In this document: piece after piece, positions 50,040-63,650 of the stretch | Layout: each line of letters begins with the position of its first letter | Position numbering within the stretch: the stretch's first letter is position 1 | From: Lantana camara | Taxonomy: Eukaryota; Streptophyta; Magnoliopsida; Lamiales; Verbenaceae | Reading direction: 5' to 3' | NCBI GenBank assembly: GCA_037501455.1 | Contig: CM074856.1 | Span: 50,187,001-50,251,000, forward strand | Length of the DNA: 64,000 bases | Translations under genes and position numbers: made by a program | The notes under the pieces: model-generated | What the model saw: the letters and a program-made list of their open reading frames with translations, nothing else | The model's database searches: none | Told to the model about the DNA's origin: nothing

Positions 50040-53000
50040 GGATTTTTCTGGTGCAACATTGGGGTATAACCCCAAAACCGAAACCATTATCCTAGACTAG
50101 TTCCTTGAGAGTTGGGATGAACCCCAAGCCTGGGTTCGCCAGGATTGAACACAACCGCCCAAACGTGATTGAACAGGCTTCCCAAGGGTGTAGGGCAAGA
50201 TAAGGGACGCTGATCTTCATTTTGGGCCAAAGGGAGGGGCATATCTATCGATCGATCTCCGGTATCTATCACTAGATCCTCCATCAGAATGGCCGCTTTT
50301 AATTTTTTTTATATTTTTCCAAGCTTCTAATCGCCAACCATAGCGTTTTCCACACATACTGCTTGTTGATCTTGATAAATTTGGATTTTTCTGGTGCAAC
50401 ATTGGGGTGTATCCCCAAAACCCAAGCCATTATCGTAGACTAGTTCCTTGAGAGTTGGGAGGAACCCGAAGCCTGGTTCGCAAGGATTGCACACAACCGC
50501 CCAAACGTGATGGAACAGGCTCCCCAAGGGTTTAGGGCAAGATAAGGGACGATGATCTTCATTTTGGGCCAAACGGAACGGCATATCTATCGAGCGATCG
50601 ACGCTATCTATCACTAGATCCTCCATCAGAATGGCCGCTTTTAATTTTTTTTATATTTTCCCAAGTTTCCAAATGCTAACCGTAGGCTATTCCACACACA
50701 CTGCATGTTGATCTTGATAAATTTGGATTTTTCTGGTGCAATATTGGTGTGTAACCCCAAATCCCAAGCCATTATCGTAGACTAGTTCCTTGAGAGTTGG
50801 GAGGAACCCCAAGCCTGGGTTCGCCAGGATTGTACACAACCGCCTAAACGTGATGGAACAGGCTCCCCAAGGGTGTTGGGCAAGATAAGGGACGATGATC
50901 TCCAATTTGGGCCAAAGAGAGGGGCATATCTATCAACCGATCTCCGGTATCTATCACTAGATCCTCCATCAGAATGGCCGCTTTTAATTTTGTTTATATT
51001 TTCCCAAGCTTCCAACCGCCAACCGTAGGCTTTTCCACACACACTGCATGTTGATCTTGATAAATTTGGATTTTTCTGGTGCAACATTGGGGTATAACCC
51101 CAAAACCGAAACCATTATCCTAGACTAGTTCCTTGAGAGTTGGGATGAACCCCAAGCCTGGGTTCGCCAGGATTGAACACAACCGCCCAAACGTGATTGA
51201 ACAGGCTCCCCAAGGGTGTAGGGCAAGATAAGGGACGCTGATCTTCATTTTGGGCCAAAGGGAGGGGCATATCTATCGATCGATCTCCGGTATCTATCAC
51301 TAGATCCTCCATCAGAATGGCCGCTTTTAATTTTTTTTATATTTTTCCAAGCTTCTAATCGCCAACCATAGCGTTTTCCACACATACTGCTTATTGATCT
51401 TGATAAATTTGGATTTTTCTGGTGCAACATTGGGGTGTATCCCCAAAACCCAAGCCATTATCGTAGACTAGTTCCTTGAGAGTTGGGAGGAACCCGAAGC
51501 CTGGTTCGCAAGGATTGCACACAACCGCCCAAACGTGATGGAACAGGCTCCCCAAGGGTGTAGGGCAAGATAAGGGACGATGATCTTCATTTTGGGCCAA
51601 AGGGAACGGCATATCTATCGAGCGATCGACGCTATCTATCACTAGATCCTCCATCAGAATGGCCGCTTTTAATTTTTTTTATATTTTCCCAAGTTTCCAA
51701 ATGCTAACCGTAGGCTATTCCACACACACTGCATGTTGATCTTGATAAATTTGGATTTTTCTGGTGCAATATTGGTGTGTAACCCCAAATCCCAAGCCAT
51801 TATCGTAGACTAGTTCCTTTAGAGTTGGGAGGAACCCCAAGCCTGGGTTCGCCAGGATTGCACACAACCGCCCAAACGTGATGGAACAGGCTCCCCAAGG
51901 GTGTTGGGCAAGATAAGGGACGATGATCTCCAATTTGGGCCAAAGAGAGGGGCATATCTATCAACCGATCTCCGGTATCTATCACTAGATCCTCCATCAG
52001 AATGGCCGCTTTTAATTTTTTTTATATTTTCCCAAGCTTCCACACCCCAACCGTAGGCTCTTCCACACACACTGCTTGTTGATCTTGATAAATTTGGATT
52101 TTTCTTGTGCAACATTGGGGTGTAACCCCAAAACCCAAGCCATTATCATAGACTAGTTCCTTGAGAGTTGGGATGAACCCCAAGCCTGGGTTAGCCAGGA
52201 TTGCACACAACCGCCCAAACGTGATGGAACAGGCTCCCCAAGAGTGTAGGGCAAGATAAAGGACGCTGATCTTCATTTTGGGCCAAAGGGAGGGGCATAT
52301 CTATCGAACGATCTCCGATATCTATCACTAGATCCTCCATCAGAATGGCCGCTTTTAATTTTGTTTATATTTTCCCAAGCTTCCAACCGCCAACCGTAGG
52401 CTTTTCCACACACACTGCATGTTGATCTTGATAAATTTGGATTTTTCTGGTGCAACATTGGGGTATAACCCCAAAACCGAAACCATTATCCTAGACTAGT
52501 TCCTTGAGAGTTGGGATGAACCCCAAGCCTGGGTTCGCCAGGATTGAACACAACCGCCCAAACGTGATTGAACAGGCTCCCCAAGGGTGTAGGGCAAGAT
52601 AAGGGACGCTGATCTTCATTTTGGGCCAAAGGGAGGGGCATATCTATCGATCGATCTCCGGTATCTATCACTAGATCCTCCATCAGAATGGCCGCTTTTA
52701 ATTTTTTTTATATTTTTCCGAGCTTCTAATCGCCAACCATAGCGTTTTCCACACATACTGCTTGTTGATCTTGATAAATTTGGATTTTTCTGGTGCAACA
52801 TTGGGGTGTATCCCCAAAACCCAAGCCATTATCGTAGACTAGTTCCTTGAGAGTTGGGAGGAACCCGAAGCCTGGTTCGCAAGGATTGCACACAACCGCC
52901 CAAACGTGATGGAACAGGCTCCCCAAGGGTGTAGGGCAAGATAAGGGACGATGATCTTCATTTTGGGCCAAAGGGAACGGCATATCTATCGAGCGATCGA

Positions 53001-53650
53001 CGCTATCTATCACTAGATCCTCCATCAGAATGGCCGCTTTTAATTTTTTTTATATTTTCCCAAGTTTCCAAATGCTAACTGTAGGCTATTCCACACACAC
53101 TGCATGTTGATCTTGATAAATTTGGATTTTTCTGGTGCAATATTGGTGTGTAACCCCAAATCCCAAGCCATTATCGTAGACTAGTTCCTTGAGAGTTGGG
53201 AGGAACCCCAAGCCTGGGTTCGCCAGGATTGCACACAACCGCCCAAACGTGATGGAACAGGCTCCCCAAGGGTGTTGGGCAAGATAAGGGACGATGATCT
53301 CCAATTTGGGCCAAAGAGAGGGGCATATCTATCAACCGATCTCCGGTATCTATCACTAGATCCTCCATCAGAATGGCCGCTTTTAATTTTTTTTATATTT
53401 TCCCAAGCTTCCACACCCCAACCGTAGGCTCTTCCACACACACTGCTTGTTGATCTTGATAAATTTGGATTTTTCTTGTGCAACATTGGGGTGTAACCCC
53501 AAAACCCAAGCCATTATCATAGACTAGTTCCTTGAGAGTTGGGATGAACCCCAAGCCTGGGTTAGCCAGGATTGCACACAACCGCCCAAACGTGATGGAA
53601 CAGGCTCCCCAAGAGTGTAGGGCAAGATAAAGGACGCTGATCTTCATTTT
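50040..53650. repeat. Three- and four-monomer higher-order steps
   Basis: A monomer with GTATAACCCCAAAACCGAAACC recurs near 50064, 51092 and 52463. The shifts are 1028 bp (3 x 343 minus 1) and 1371 bp (4 x 343 minus 1). Other shared rare markers are CCATAGCGTTTTCC, GAACCCGAAGCCTGGTTCG (1-bp deletion), TTCCAAATGCTAAC and GATCTCCAATTTGGG. The last full step (52022 to 53393) preserves all four monomers. Confidence 0.86.
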
Positions 53651-56399
53651 GGGCCAAAGGGAGGGGCATATCTTTCGAGCGATCTCCGATATCTATCACT
53701 AGATCCTCCATCAGAATGGTCGCTTTTAATTTTTTTTTTATTTTCCCAAGCTTCCAACTGCCAACCGTAGGCTTTTCCACGCACACTGCATGTTGATCTT
53801 GATAAATTTGGATTTTTCTGGTGCAACATTGGGGTGTATCCCCAAAACCCAAGCCATTATCGTAGACTAGTTCCTTGAGAGTTGGGAGGAACCCCAAGCC
53901 TGGGTTCGCAAGGATTGCACACAACCGCCCAAACGTGATGGAACAGGCTCCCCAAGGGTGTAGGGCAAGATAAGGGACGATGATCTTCATTTTGGGCCAA
54001 AGGGAGGGGCATATCTATCGACCAATCTCCGATATTTATCACTAGATCCTCCATCAGAATGACCGCTCTTAATTTTTTTTATATTTTCCCAACCTTCCAA
54101 CCGCCAATCGTAGGCTTTTCCACACACACTGCATGTTGATCTTCATAAATTTGGATTTTTCTGGTGCAACATTGGGGTGTATCCCCAAAACCCAAGCCAT
54201 TATCGTAGACTAGTTCCTTGAGAGTTGGGAGGGACCCCAAGCCTGGGTTCGGCAAGATTGCACACAGCCGCCCAAAAGTGATGGAACAGGCTCCCCAAGG
54301 GTGTAGGGCAAGATAAGGGACGATGATCTCCATTTTGGCCCAAAGGGAGGAGCATATCTATCGACCGATCTCCGGTATCTATCACTAGATCCTCCATCAG
54401 AATGGCCACTTTTAATTTTTTTTTATATTTTCCCAAGCTTCCACACCCCAACCGTAGGCTCTTCCACACACACTGCATGTTAATCTTGATAAATTTGGAT
54501 TTTTCTGGTGCAACATTGGGGTGTAACTCCAAAACCCAAGCCATTATCGTAGACTAGTTCCTAGAGATTTGGGACGAACCCCAAGCCTGGCTTCGCCATG
54601 ATTGCACACAACCGCCCAAACGTGATGGAACAGGCTCCCCAAGGGTGTAGGGCAAGATAAGGGACGCTGATCTTCATTTTGGGCCAAAGGGAGGGGCATA
54701 TCTATCGAGCGATCTCTGATATCTATCACTAGATCCTCCATCAGAATGGTCGCTTTTAATTTTTTTTTTATTTTCCCAAGCTTCCAACTGCCAACCGTAG
54801 GCTTTTCCATACACACTGCATGTTGATCTTGATAAATTTGGATTTTTCTGGTGCAACATTGGGGTGTAACTCCAAAACCCAAGCCATTATCGTAGACTAG
54901 TTCCTCGAGAGTTGGGACGAACCCCAAGCCTGGCTTCGCCATGATTGCACACAACCGCCCAACCGTGATGGAACAGGCTCCCCAAGGGTGTAGGGCAAGA
55001 TAAGGGACGCTGATCTTCATTTTGGGCCAGAGGGAGAGGCATATCTATCGAGCGATCTCCGATATCTATCACTAGATCCTCCATCAGAATTGTTGCTTTT
55101 AATTTTTTTTATATTTTCCCAAGTTTCCAAACGCTAACCGTAGGCTTTTCCACACACAATGCATGTTGATCTTGATAAATTTGGATTTTTCTGGTGCAAC
55201 ATTGGGGTGTATCCCCAAAACCCAAGCCATGATCGTAGACTAGTTCCTTGAGAGTTGGGAGGAACCCCAAGCCTGGGTTCGCTAGGATTACACACAACCG
55301 CCCAAAGGTGATGGAACAGGCTCCCCAAGGGTGTAGGGCAAGATAAGGGACGCTGATCTTCATTTTGGGCCAAAGGGAGGGGCATATCTATCGAGCGATC
55401 TCCGGTATCTATCACTTGATCCTCCATCAGAATGGCCGCTTTTAATTTTTTTTATATTTTCCCAAGCTTCCAACCGCCAACCGTAGGCTTTTCCACACAC
55501 ACTGCATGTTGATCTTGATAAATTTGGATTTTTCTGGTGCAACATTGGGGTGCAACCCCAAAACCCAAGCCATTATCCTAGACTAGTTCCTTGAGAGTTG
55601 GGAGGAACCCCAAGCCTGGGTTCGCTAGGATTGCACACAACCGCCCAAACGTGATGGAACAGGCTCCCCAACGGTGTAGGGCAAGATAAAGGACGATGAT
55701 CTTCATTTTGAGCCAAAGGGAGGGGCATATCCATCGAGCGATCGACGGTATCTATCACTAGATCCTCCATCAGAATGGCCGCTTTTAATTTTTTTTATAT
55801 TTTCCCAAGCTTCCAACCGCCAATCGTAGGCTTTTCCACACACAGTGCATGTTGATCTTGATAAATTTGGATTTTTCTGGTGCAACATTGGGGTGTAACC
55901 CCAAAACCCAAGCCATTATCATAGACTAGTTCCTTGAGAGTTGGGAGGAACCCCAAGCCTGGGTTCGCTAGGATTGCACACAACCGCCCAAACATGATGG
56001 AACAGGCTCCCCAAGGGTGTAGGGCAAGATAAGGGATGCTGATCTTCATTTTGGGCCAAAGGGAGGGGCATATCTACCAAGCGATCTCCGATATCTATCA
56101 CTAGATCCTCCATCAGAATGGCCGCTTTTAATTTTTTTTGTATTTTCCCAAGCTTCCAACCGCCAACCGTAGGCTTTTCCACACACACTGCATGTTGATC
56201 TTGATAAATTTGGATTTTTCTGGTGCAACATTGGGGTGTAACCCCAAAACCAAAGCCATTATCCTAGACTAGTTCCTTGAGAGTTGGGATGAACCCCAAG
56301 CCTGGGTTCGCCAGGATTGCACACAACCGCCCAAACGTGATGGAACAGGCTCCCCAAGGGTGTAGGGCAAGAAAAGGGACGCTGATCTTCATTTTGGGC

Positions 56400-59300
56400 C
56401 AAAGGGAGGGGCATATCTATCGAGCGATCTCCGGTATCTATCACTAGATCCTCCATCAGAATGGCCGCTTTTAATTTTTTTTATATTTTTCCAAGCTTCC
56501 AATCGCCAACCGTAGCGTTTTCCACACACACTGCATGTTGATCTTGATAAATTTGATTTTCCTGGTGCAACATTGGGGTGTAACCCCAAAACCCAAGCCA
56601 TTATCGTAGACTAGTTCCTTGAGAGTTGGGAGGAACCCCAAGCCTGGGTTCGCAAGGATTGCACACAACCGCCCAAACGTGATGGAACAGGCTCCCCAAG
56701 GGTGTAGGGCAAGATAAGGGACGATGATCTTCATTTTGGGCCAAAGGGAAGGGCATATCTATCGAGAGATCGACGCTATCTATCACTAGATCCTCCATCA
56801 GAATGGCCGCTTTTAATTTTTTTTATATTTTCCCAAGTTTCCAAACGCTAACCGTAGGCTTTTCCACACACACTGCATGTTGATCTTGATAAATTTGGAT
56901 TTTTCTGGTGCAATATTGGGGTGTAACCCCAAATCCCAAGCCATTATCGTAGACTAGTTCCTTGAGAGTTGGGAGGAACCCCAAGCCTGGGTTCGCCAGG
57001 ATTGCACACAACCGCCCAAACGTGATGGAACAGACTCCCCAAGGGTGTAGGGCAAGATAAGGGACGCTGATCTTCATTTTGGGCCAGAGGGAGAGGCATA
57101 TCTATCGAGCGATCTCGGATATATATCACTAGATCCTCCATCAGAATTGTCGCTTTTAATTTTTTTTTTATTTTCCCAAGCTTCCAACTGCCAACCGTAG
57201 GCTTTTCCACACACACTGCATGTTGATCTTGATAAATTTGGATTTTTCTGGTCCAACATTGGGTTGTATCCCCAAAACCCAAGCCATTATCGTAGACTAG
57301 TTCCTTGAGAGTTGGGAGGAACCCCAAGCCTGGGTTCGCCAGGATTGCATACAACCGCCCAAACGTAATGGAACAGGCTCCCCAAGGGTGTAGGGCAAGA
57401 TAAGGGACGCTGATTTTCATTTTGGGCCAAAGGGAGGGGCATATCTATCGAGCAATCTCCGGTATCTATCATTAGATCCTCCATCAGAATGGCCGCTTTT
57501 AATTTTTTTTATATTTTTCCAAGCTTCCAATCGCCAACCGTAGCGTTTTCCACACACACTGCATGTTGATCTTGATAAATTTGATTTTCCTGGTGCAACA
57601 TTGGGGTGTAACCCCAAAACCCAAGCCATTATCGTAGACTAGTTCCTTGAGAGTTGGGAGGAACCCCAAGCCTGGGTTCGCAAGGATTGCACACAACCGC
57701 CCAAACGTGATGGAACAGGCTCCCCAAGGGTGTAGGGCAAGATAAGGGACGATGATCTTCATTTTGGGCCAAAGGGAAGGGCATATCTATCGAGCGGTCG
57801 ACGCTATCTATCACTAGATCCTCCATCAGAATGGCCGCTTTTAATTTTTTTTATATTTTCCCAAGTTTCCAAACGCTAACCGTAGGCTTTTCCACACACA
57901 CTGCATGTTGATCTTGATAAATTTGGATTTTTCTGGTGCAATATTGGGGTGTAACCCCAAATCCCAAGTCATTATCGTAGACTAGTTCCTTGAGAGTTGG
58001 GAGGAACCCCAAGCCTGGGTTCGCCAGGATTGCACACAACCGCCCAAACGTGATGGAACAGGCTCCCCAAGGGTGTAGGGCAAGATAAGGGACGATGATC
58101 TTCATTTTGGGCCAGAGGGAGAGGCATATCTATCGAGTGATCTCCGATATCTATCACTAGATCCTCCATCAGAATTGTCGCTTTTAATTTTTTTTTTTAT
58201 TTTCCCAAGCTTCCAATCGCCAACAGTAGGCTTTTCCACACACACTGCATGTTGATCTTGATAAATTTGGATTTTTCTGGTGCAACATTGGGGTGTATCG
58301 CCAAAACCCAAGCCATTATCGTAGACTAGTTCCTTGAGAGTTGGGAGGAACCCCAAGCCTGGGTTCGCCAGGATTGCACACAACCGCCCAAACGTGATGG
58401 AACAGGCTCCCCAAGGGTGTAGGGCAAGATAAGGGACGCTGATCTTCATTTTGGGCCAGAGGGAGAGGCATATCTATCGAGTGATCTCCGATATCTATCA
58501 CTAGATCCTCCATCAGAATTGTCGCTTTTAATTTTTTTTTTATTTTCCCAAGCTTCCAACCGCCAACCGTAGGCTTTTCCACACACACTGCATGTTGATC
58601 TTCATAAATTTGGATTTTTCTGGTGCAACATTGGGGTGTATCCCCAAAACCCAAGCCATTATCGTAGACTAGTTCCTTGAGAGTTGGGAGGAACCCCAAG
58701 CCTGGGTTCGCCAGGATTGCACACAGCCGCCCAAAAGTGATGGAACAAGCTCCCCAAGGGTGTAGGGCAAGATAAGGGACGCTGATCTTAATTTTGGGCC
58801 AAAAGGAGGGGCATATCTATCGAGCGATCTCCGATATCCATCACTAGATCCTCCATCAGAATGGTCGCTTTTAATTTTTTTTTTTTTCCCAAGCTTCCAA
58901 CTGCCAACCGTAGGCTTTTCCACACACACTGCATGTTGATCTTGATAAATTTGGATTTTTCCGGTGCAACATTGGGGTGTATCCCCAAAACCCAAGCCAT
59001 TATCGTAGACTAGTTCCTTGAGAGTTGGGAGGAACCCCAAGCCTGGGTTCGCCAGGATTGCATACAACCGCCCAAACGTAATGGAACAGGCTCCCCAAGG
59101 GTGTAGGGCAAGATAAGGGACGCTGATTTTCATTTTGGGCCAAAGGGAGGGGCATATCTATCGAGCAATCTCCGGTATCTATCACTAGATCCTCCATCAG
59201 AATGGCCGCTTTTAATTTTTTTTATATTTTCCAAGCTTCCAATCGCCAACCGTAGCGTTTTCCACACACACTGCATGTTGATCTTGATAAATTTGATTTT

Positions 59301-62300
59301 CCTGGTGCAACATTGGGGTGTCACCCCAAAACCCAAGCCATTATCGTAGACTAGTTCCTTGAGAGTTGGGAGGAACCCCAAGCCTGGGTTCGCAAGGATT
59401 GCACACAACCGCCCAAACGTGATGGAACAGGCTCCCCAAGGGTGTAGGGCAAGATAAGGGACGATGATCTTCATTTTGGGCCAAAGGGAAGGGCATATCT
59501 ATCGAGCGGTCGACGCTATCTATCACTAGATCCTCCATCAGAATGGCCGCTTTTAATTTTTTTTATATTTTCCCAAGTTTCCAAACGCTAACCGTAGGCT
59601 TTTCCACACACACTGCATGTTGATCTTGATAAATTTGGATTTTTCTGGTGCAATATTGGGGTGTAACCCCAAATCCCAAGTCATTATCGTAGACTAGTTC
59701 CTTGAGAGTTGGGAGGAACCCCAAGCCTGGGTTCGCCAGGATTGCACACAACCGCCCAAACGTGATGGAACAGGCTCCCCAAGGGTGTAGGGCAAGATAA
59801 GGGACGATGATCTTCATTTTGGGCCAGAGGGAGAGGCATATCTATCGAGTGATCTCCGATATCTATCACTAGATCCTCCATTAGAATTGTCGCTTTTAAT
59901 TTTTTTTTTTATTTTCCCAAGCTTCCAATCGCCAACAGTAGGCTTTTCCACACACACTGCATGTTGATCTTGATAAATTTGGATTTTTCTGGTGCAACAT
60001 TGGGGTGTATCGCCAAAACCCAAGCCATTATCGTAGACTAGTTCCTTGAGAGTTGGGAGGAACCCCAAGCCTGGGTTCGCCAGGATTGCACACAACCGCC
60101 CAAACGTGATGGAACAGGCTCCCCAAGGGTGTAGGGCAAGATAAGGGACGCTGATCTTCATTTTGGGCCAGAGGGAGAGGCATATCTATCGAGTGATCTC
60201 CGATATCTATCACTAGATCCTCCATCAGAATTGTCGCTTTTAATTTTTTTTTTATTTTCCCAAGCTTCCAACCGCCAACCGTAGGCTTTTCCACACACAC
60301 TGCATGTTGATCTTCATAAATTTGGATTTTTCTGGTGCAACATTGGGGTGTATCCCCAAAACCCAAGCCATTATCGTAGACTAGTTCCTTGAGAGTTGGG
60401 AGGAACCCCAAGCCTGGGTTCGCCAGGATTGCACACAGCCGCCCAAAAGTGATGGAACAGGCTCCCCAAGGGTGTAGGGCAAGATAAGGGACGCTGATCT
60501 TCATTTTGGGCCAAAGGGAGGGGCATCTCTATCGAGCGATTTTCGGTATCTATCACTAGATCCTCCATCAGAATGGCCGCTTTTAATTTTTTTTATATTT
60601 TCCCAAGCTTCCAACTGCCAACCGTAGGCTTTTCCACACACACTGCATGTTGATCTTGATAAATTTGGATTTTTCTGGTGCAACATTGGGGTGTAACCCC
60701 AAAACCCAAGCCATTATCATAGACTATGTCCTTGAGATTTGGGAGGAACCCCAAGCCTGGGTTCGCTAGGATTGCACACAACCGCCCAAACGTGATGGAA
60801 CAGGCTCCCCAAGGGTGTAGGGCAAGATAAGGGACGATGATCTTCATTTTGGGCCAAAGGGAAGGGCATATCTATCGAGAGATCGACGCTATCTATCACT
60901 AGATCCTCCATCAGAATGGCCGCTTTTAATTTTTTTTATATTTTCCCAAGTTTCCAAACGCTAACCGTAGGCTTTTCCACACACACTGCATGTTGATCTT
61001 GATAAATTTGGATTTTTCTGGTGCAATATTGGGGTGTAACCCCAAATCCCAAGCCATTATCGTAGACTAGTTCCTTGAGAGTTGGGAGGAACCCCAAGCC
61101 TGGGTTCGCCAGGATTGCACACAACCGCCCAAACGTGATGGAACAGGCTCCCCAAGGGTGTAGGGCAAGATAAGGGACGATGATCTCCAATTTGGGCCAA
61201 AGGGAGGGGCATATCTATCGACCGATCTCCGGTATCTATCACTAGATCCTCCATCAGAATGGCCGCTTTTAATTTTTTTTATATTTTCCCAAGCTTCCAC
61301 ATCCCAACCGTAGGCTCTTCCACACACACTGCATGTTGATCTTGATAAATTTGGATTTTTCTTGTGCAACATTGGGGTGTAACCCCAAATCCCAAGTCAT
61401 TATCGTAGACTAGTTCCTTGAGAGTTTGGATGAACCCCTAGCCTGGGTTAGCCAGGATTGCACACAACCGCCTAAACGTGATTGAACAGGCTCCCCAAGG
61501 GTGTAGGGCAAGATAAGGGACGCTGATATTCATTTTGGGCCAAAAGGAGGGGCATATCTATCGAGCGATCTCCGATATCCATCACTAGATCCTCCATCAG
61601 AATGGTCGCTTTTAATTTTTTTTTTTTTCCCAAGCTTCCAACTGCCAACCGTAGGCTTTTCCACACACACTGCATGTTGATCTTGATAAATTTGGATTTT
61701 TCTGGTGCAGCATTGGGGTGTATCCCCAAAACCCAAGCCATTATCGTAGACTAGTTCCTTGAGAGTTGGGAGGAACCCCAAGCCTGGGTTCGCCAGGATT
61801 GCATACAACCGCCCAAACGTAATGGAACAGGCTCCCCAAGGGTGTAGGGCAAGATAAGGGACGCTGATTTTCATTTTGGGCCAAAGGGAGGGGCATATCT
61901 ATCGAGCAATCTCCATTATCTATCACTAGATCCTCCATCAGAATGGCCGCTTTTAATTTTTTTTATATTTTTCCAAGCTTCCAATCGCCAACCGTAGCGT
62001 TTTCCACACACACTGCATGTTGATCTTGATAAATTTGATTTTCCTGGTGCAACATTGGGGTGTAACCCCAAAACCCAAGCCATTATCGTAGACTAGTTCC
62101 TTGAGAGTTGGGAGGAACCCCAAGCCTGGGTTCGCAAGGATTGCACACAACCGCCCAAACGTGATGGAACAGGCTCCCCAAGGGTGTAGGGCAAGATAAG
62201 GGACGATGATCTTCATTTTGGGCCAAAGGGAAGAGCATATCTATCGAGCGGTCGACGCTATCTATCACTAGACCCTCCATCAGAATGGCCGCTTTTAATT

Positions 62301-63650
62301 TTTTTTTATATTTTCCCAAGTTTCCAAACGCTAACCGTAGGCTTTTCCACACACACTGCATGTTGATCTTGATAAATTTGGATTTTTCTGGTGCAATATT
62401 GGGGTGTAACCCCAAATCCCAAGTCATTATCGTAGACTAGTTCCTTGAGAGTTGGGAGGAACCCCAAGCCTGGGTTCGCCAGGATTGCACACAACCGCCC
62501 AAACGTGATGGAACAGGCTCCCCAAGGGTGTAGGGCAAGATAAGGGACGATGATCTTCATTTTGGGCCAGAGGGAGAGGCATATCTTTCGAGTGATCTCC
62601 GATATCTATCACTAGATCCTCCATCAGAATTGTCGCTTTAAATTTTTTTTTTATTTTCCCAAGCTTCCAATCGCCAACCGTAGGCTTTTCCACACACACT
62701 GCATGTTGATCTTGATAAATTTGGATTTTTCTGGTGCAACATTGGGGTGTATCGCCAAAACCCAAGCCATTATCGTAGACTAGTTCCTTGAGTGTTGGGA
62801 GAAACCCCAAGCCTGGGTTCGCCAGGATTGCACACAACCGCCCAAACGTGATGGAACAGGCTCCCCAAGCGTGTAGGGCAAGATAAGGGACGCTGATCTT
62901 CATTTTGGGCCAGAGGGAGAGGCATATCTATCGAGTGATCTCCGATATCTATCACTAGATCCTCCATCAGAATTGTCGCTTTTAATTTTTTTTATATTTT
63001 CCCAAGCTTCCAACCGCCAACCGTAGGCTTTTCCACACACACTGCATGTTGATCTTCATAAATTTGGATTTTTCTGGTGCAACATTGGGGTGTATCCCCA
63101 AAACCCAAGCCATTATCGTAGACTAGTTCCTTGAGAGTTGGGAGGAACCCCAAGCCTGGGTTCGCCAGGATTGCACACAGCCGCCCAAAAGTGATGGAAC
63201 AGGCTCCCCAAGGGTGTAGGGCAAGATAAGGGACGCTGATCTTCATTTTGGGCCAAAGGGAGGGGCATATCTATCGAGCGATTTTCGGTATCTATCACTA
63301 GATCCTCCATCAGAATGGCCGCTTTTAATTTTTTTAATATTTTCCCAAGCTTCCAACTGCCAACCGTAGGCTTTTCCACACACACTGCATGTTGATCTTG
63401 ATAAATTTGGATTTTTCTGGTGCAACATTGGGGTGTAACCCCAAAACCCAAGCCATTTTCATAGACTATGTCCTTCAGATTTGGGAGGAACCCCAAGCCT
63501 GGGTTCGCTAGGATTGCACACAACCGCCCAAACATGATGGAACAGGCTCCCCAAGGGTGTAGGGCAAGATAAAGGACGCTGATCTTCATTTTGGGCCAAA
63601 GGGAGGGGCATATCCATCGAGCGATCTCCGATATCTATCACTAGATCCTC
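56400..63650. repeat. Three-, five- and eight-monomer higher-order steps
   Basis: A monomer with CCGTAGCGTTTTCC and AAATTTGATTTTCCTGG recurs near 56510, 57538, 59251 and 61994. The shifts are 1028 (3-mer), 1713 (5-mer) and about 2743 bp (8-mer). Neighbouring variants follow: GTCGACGCTATC after the CGAGCG motif, TTCCAAACGCTAACC, and CCAGAGGGAGAGGC. They recur in the same order, so whole blocks were copied. The 8-monomer step contains the 5-monomer block plus three further monomers. Confidence 0.83.
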
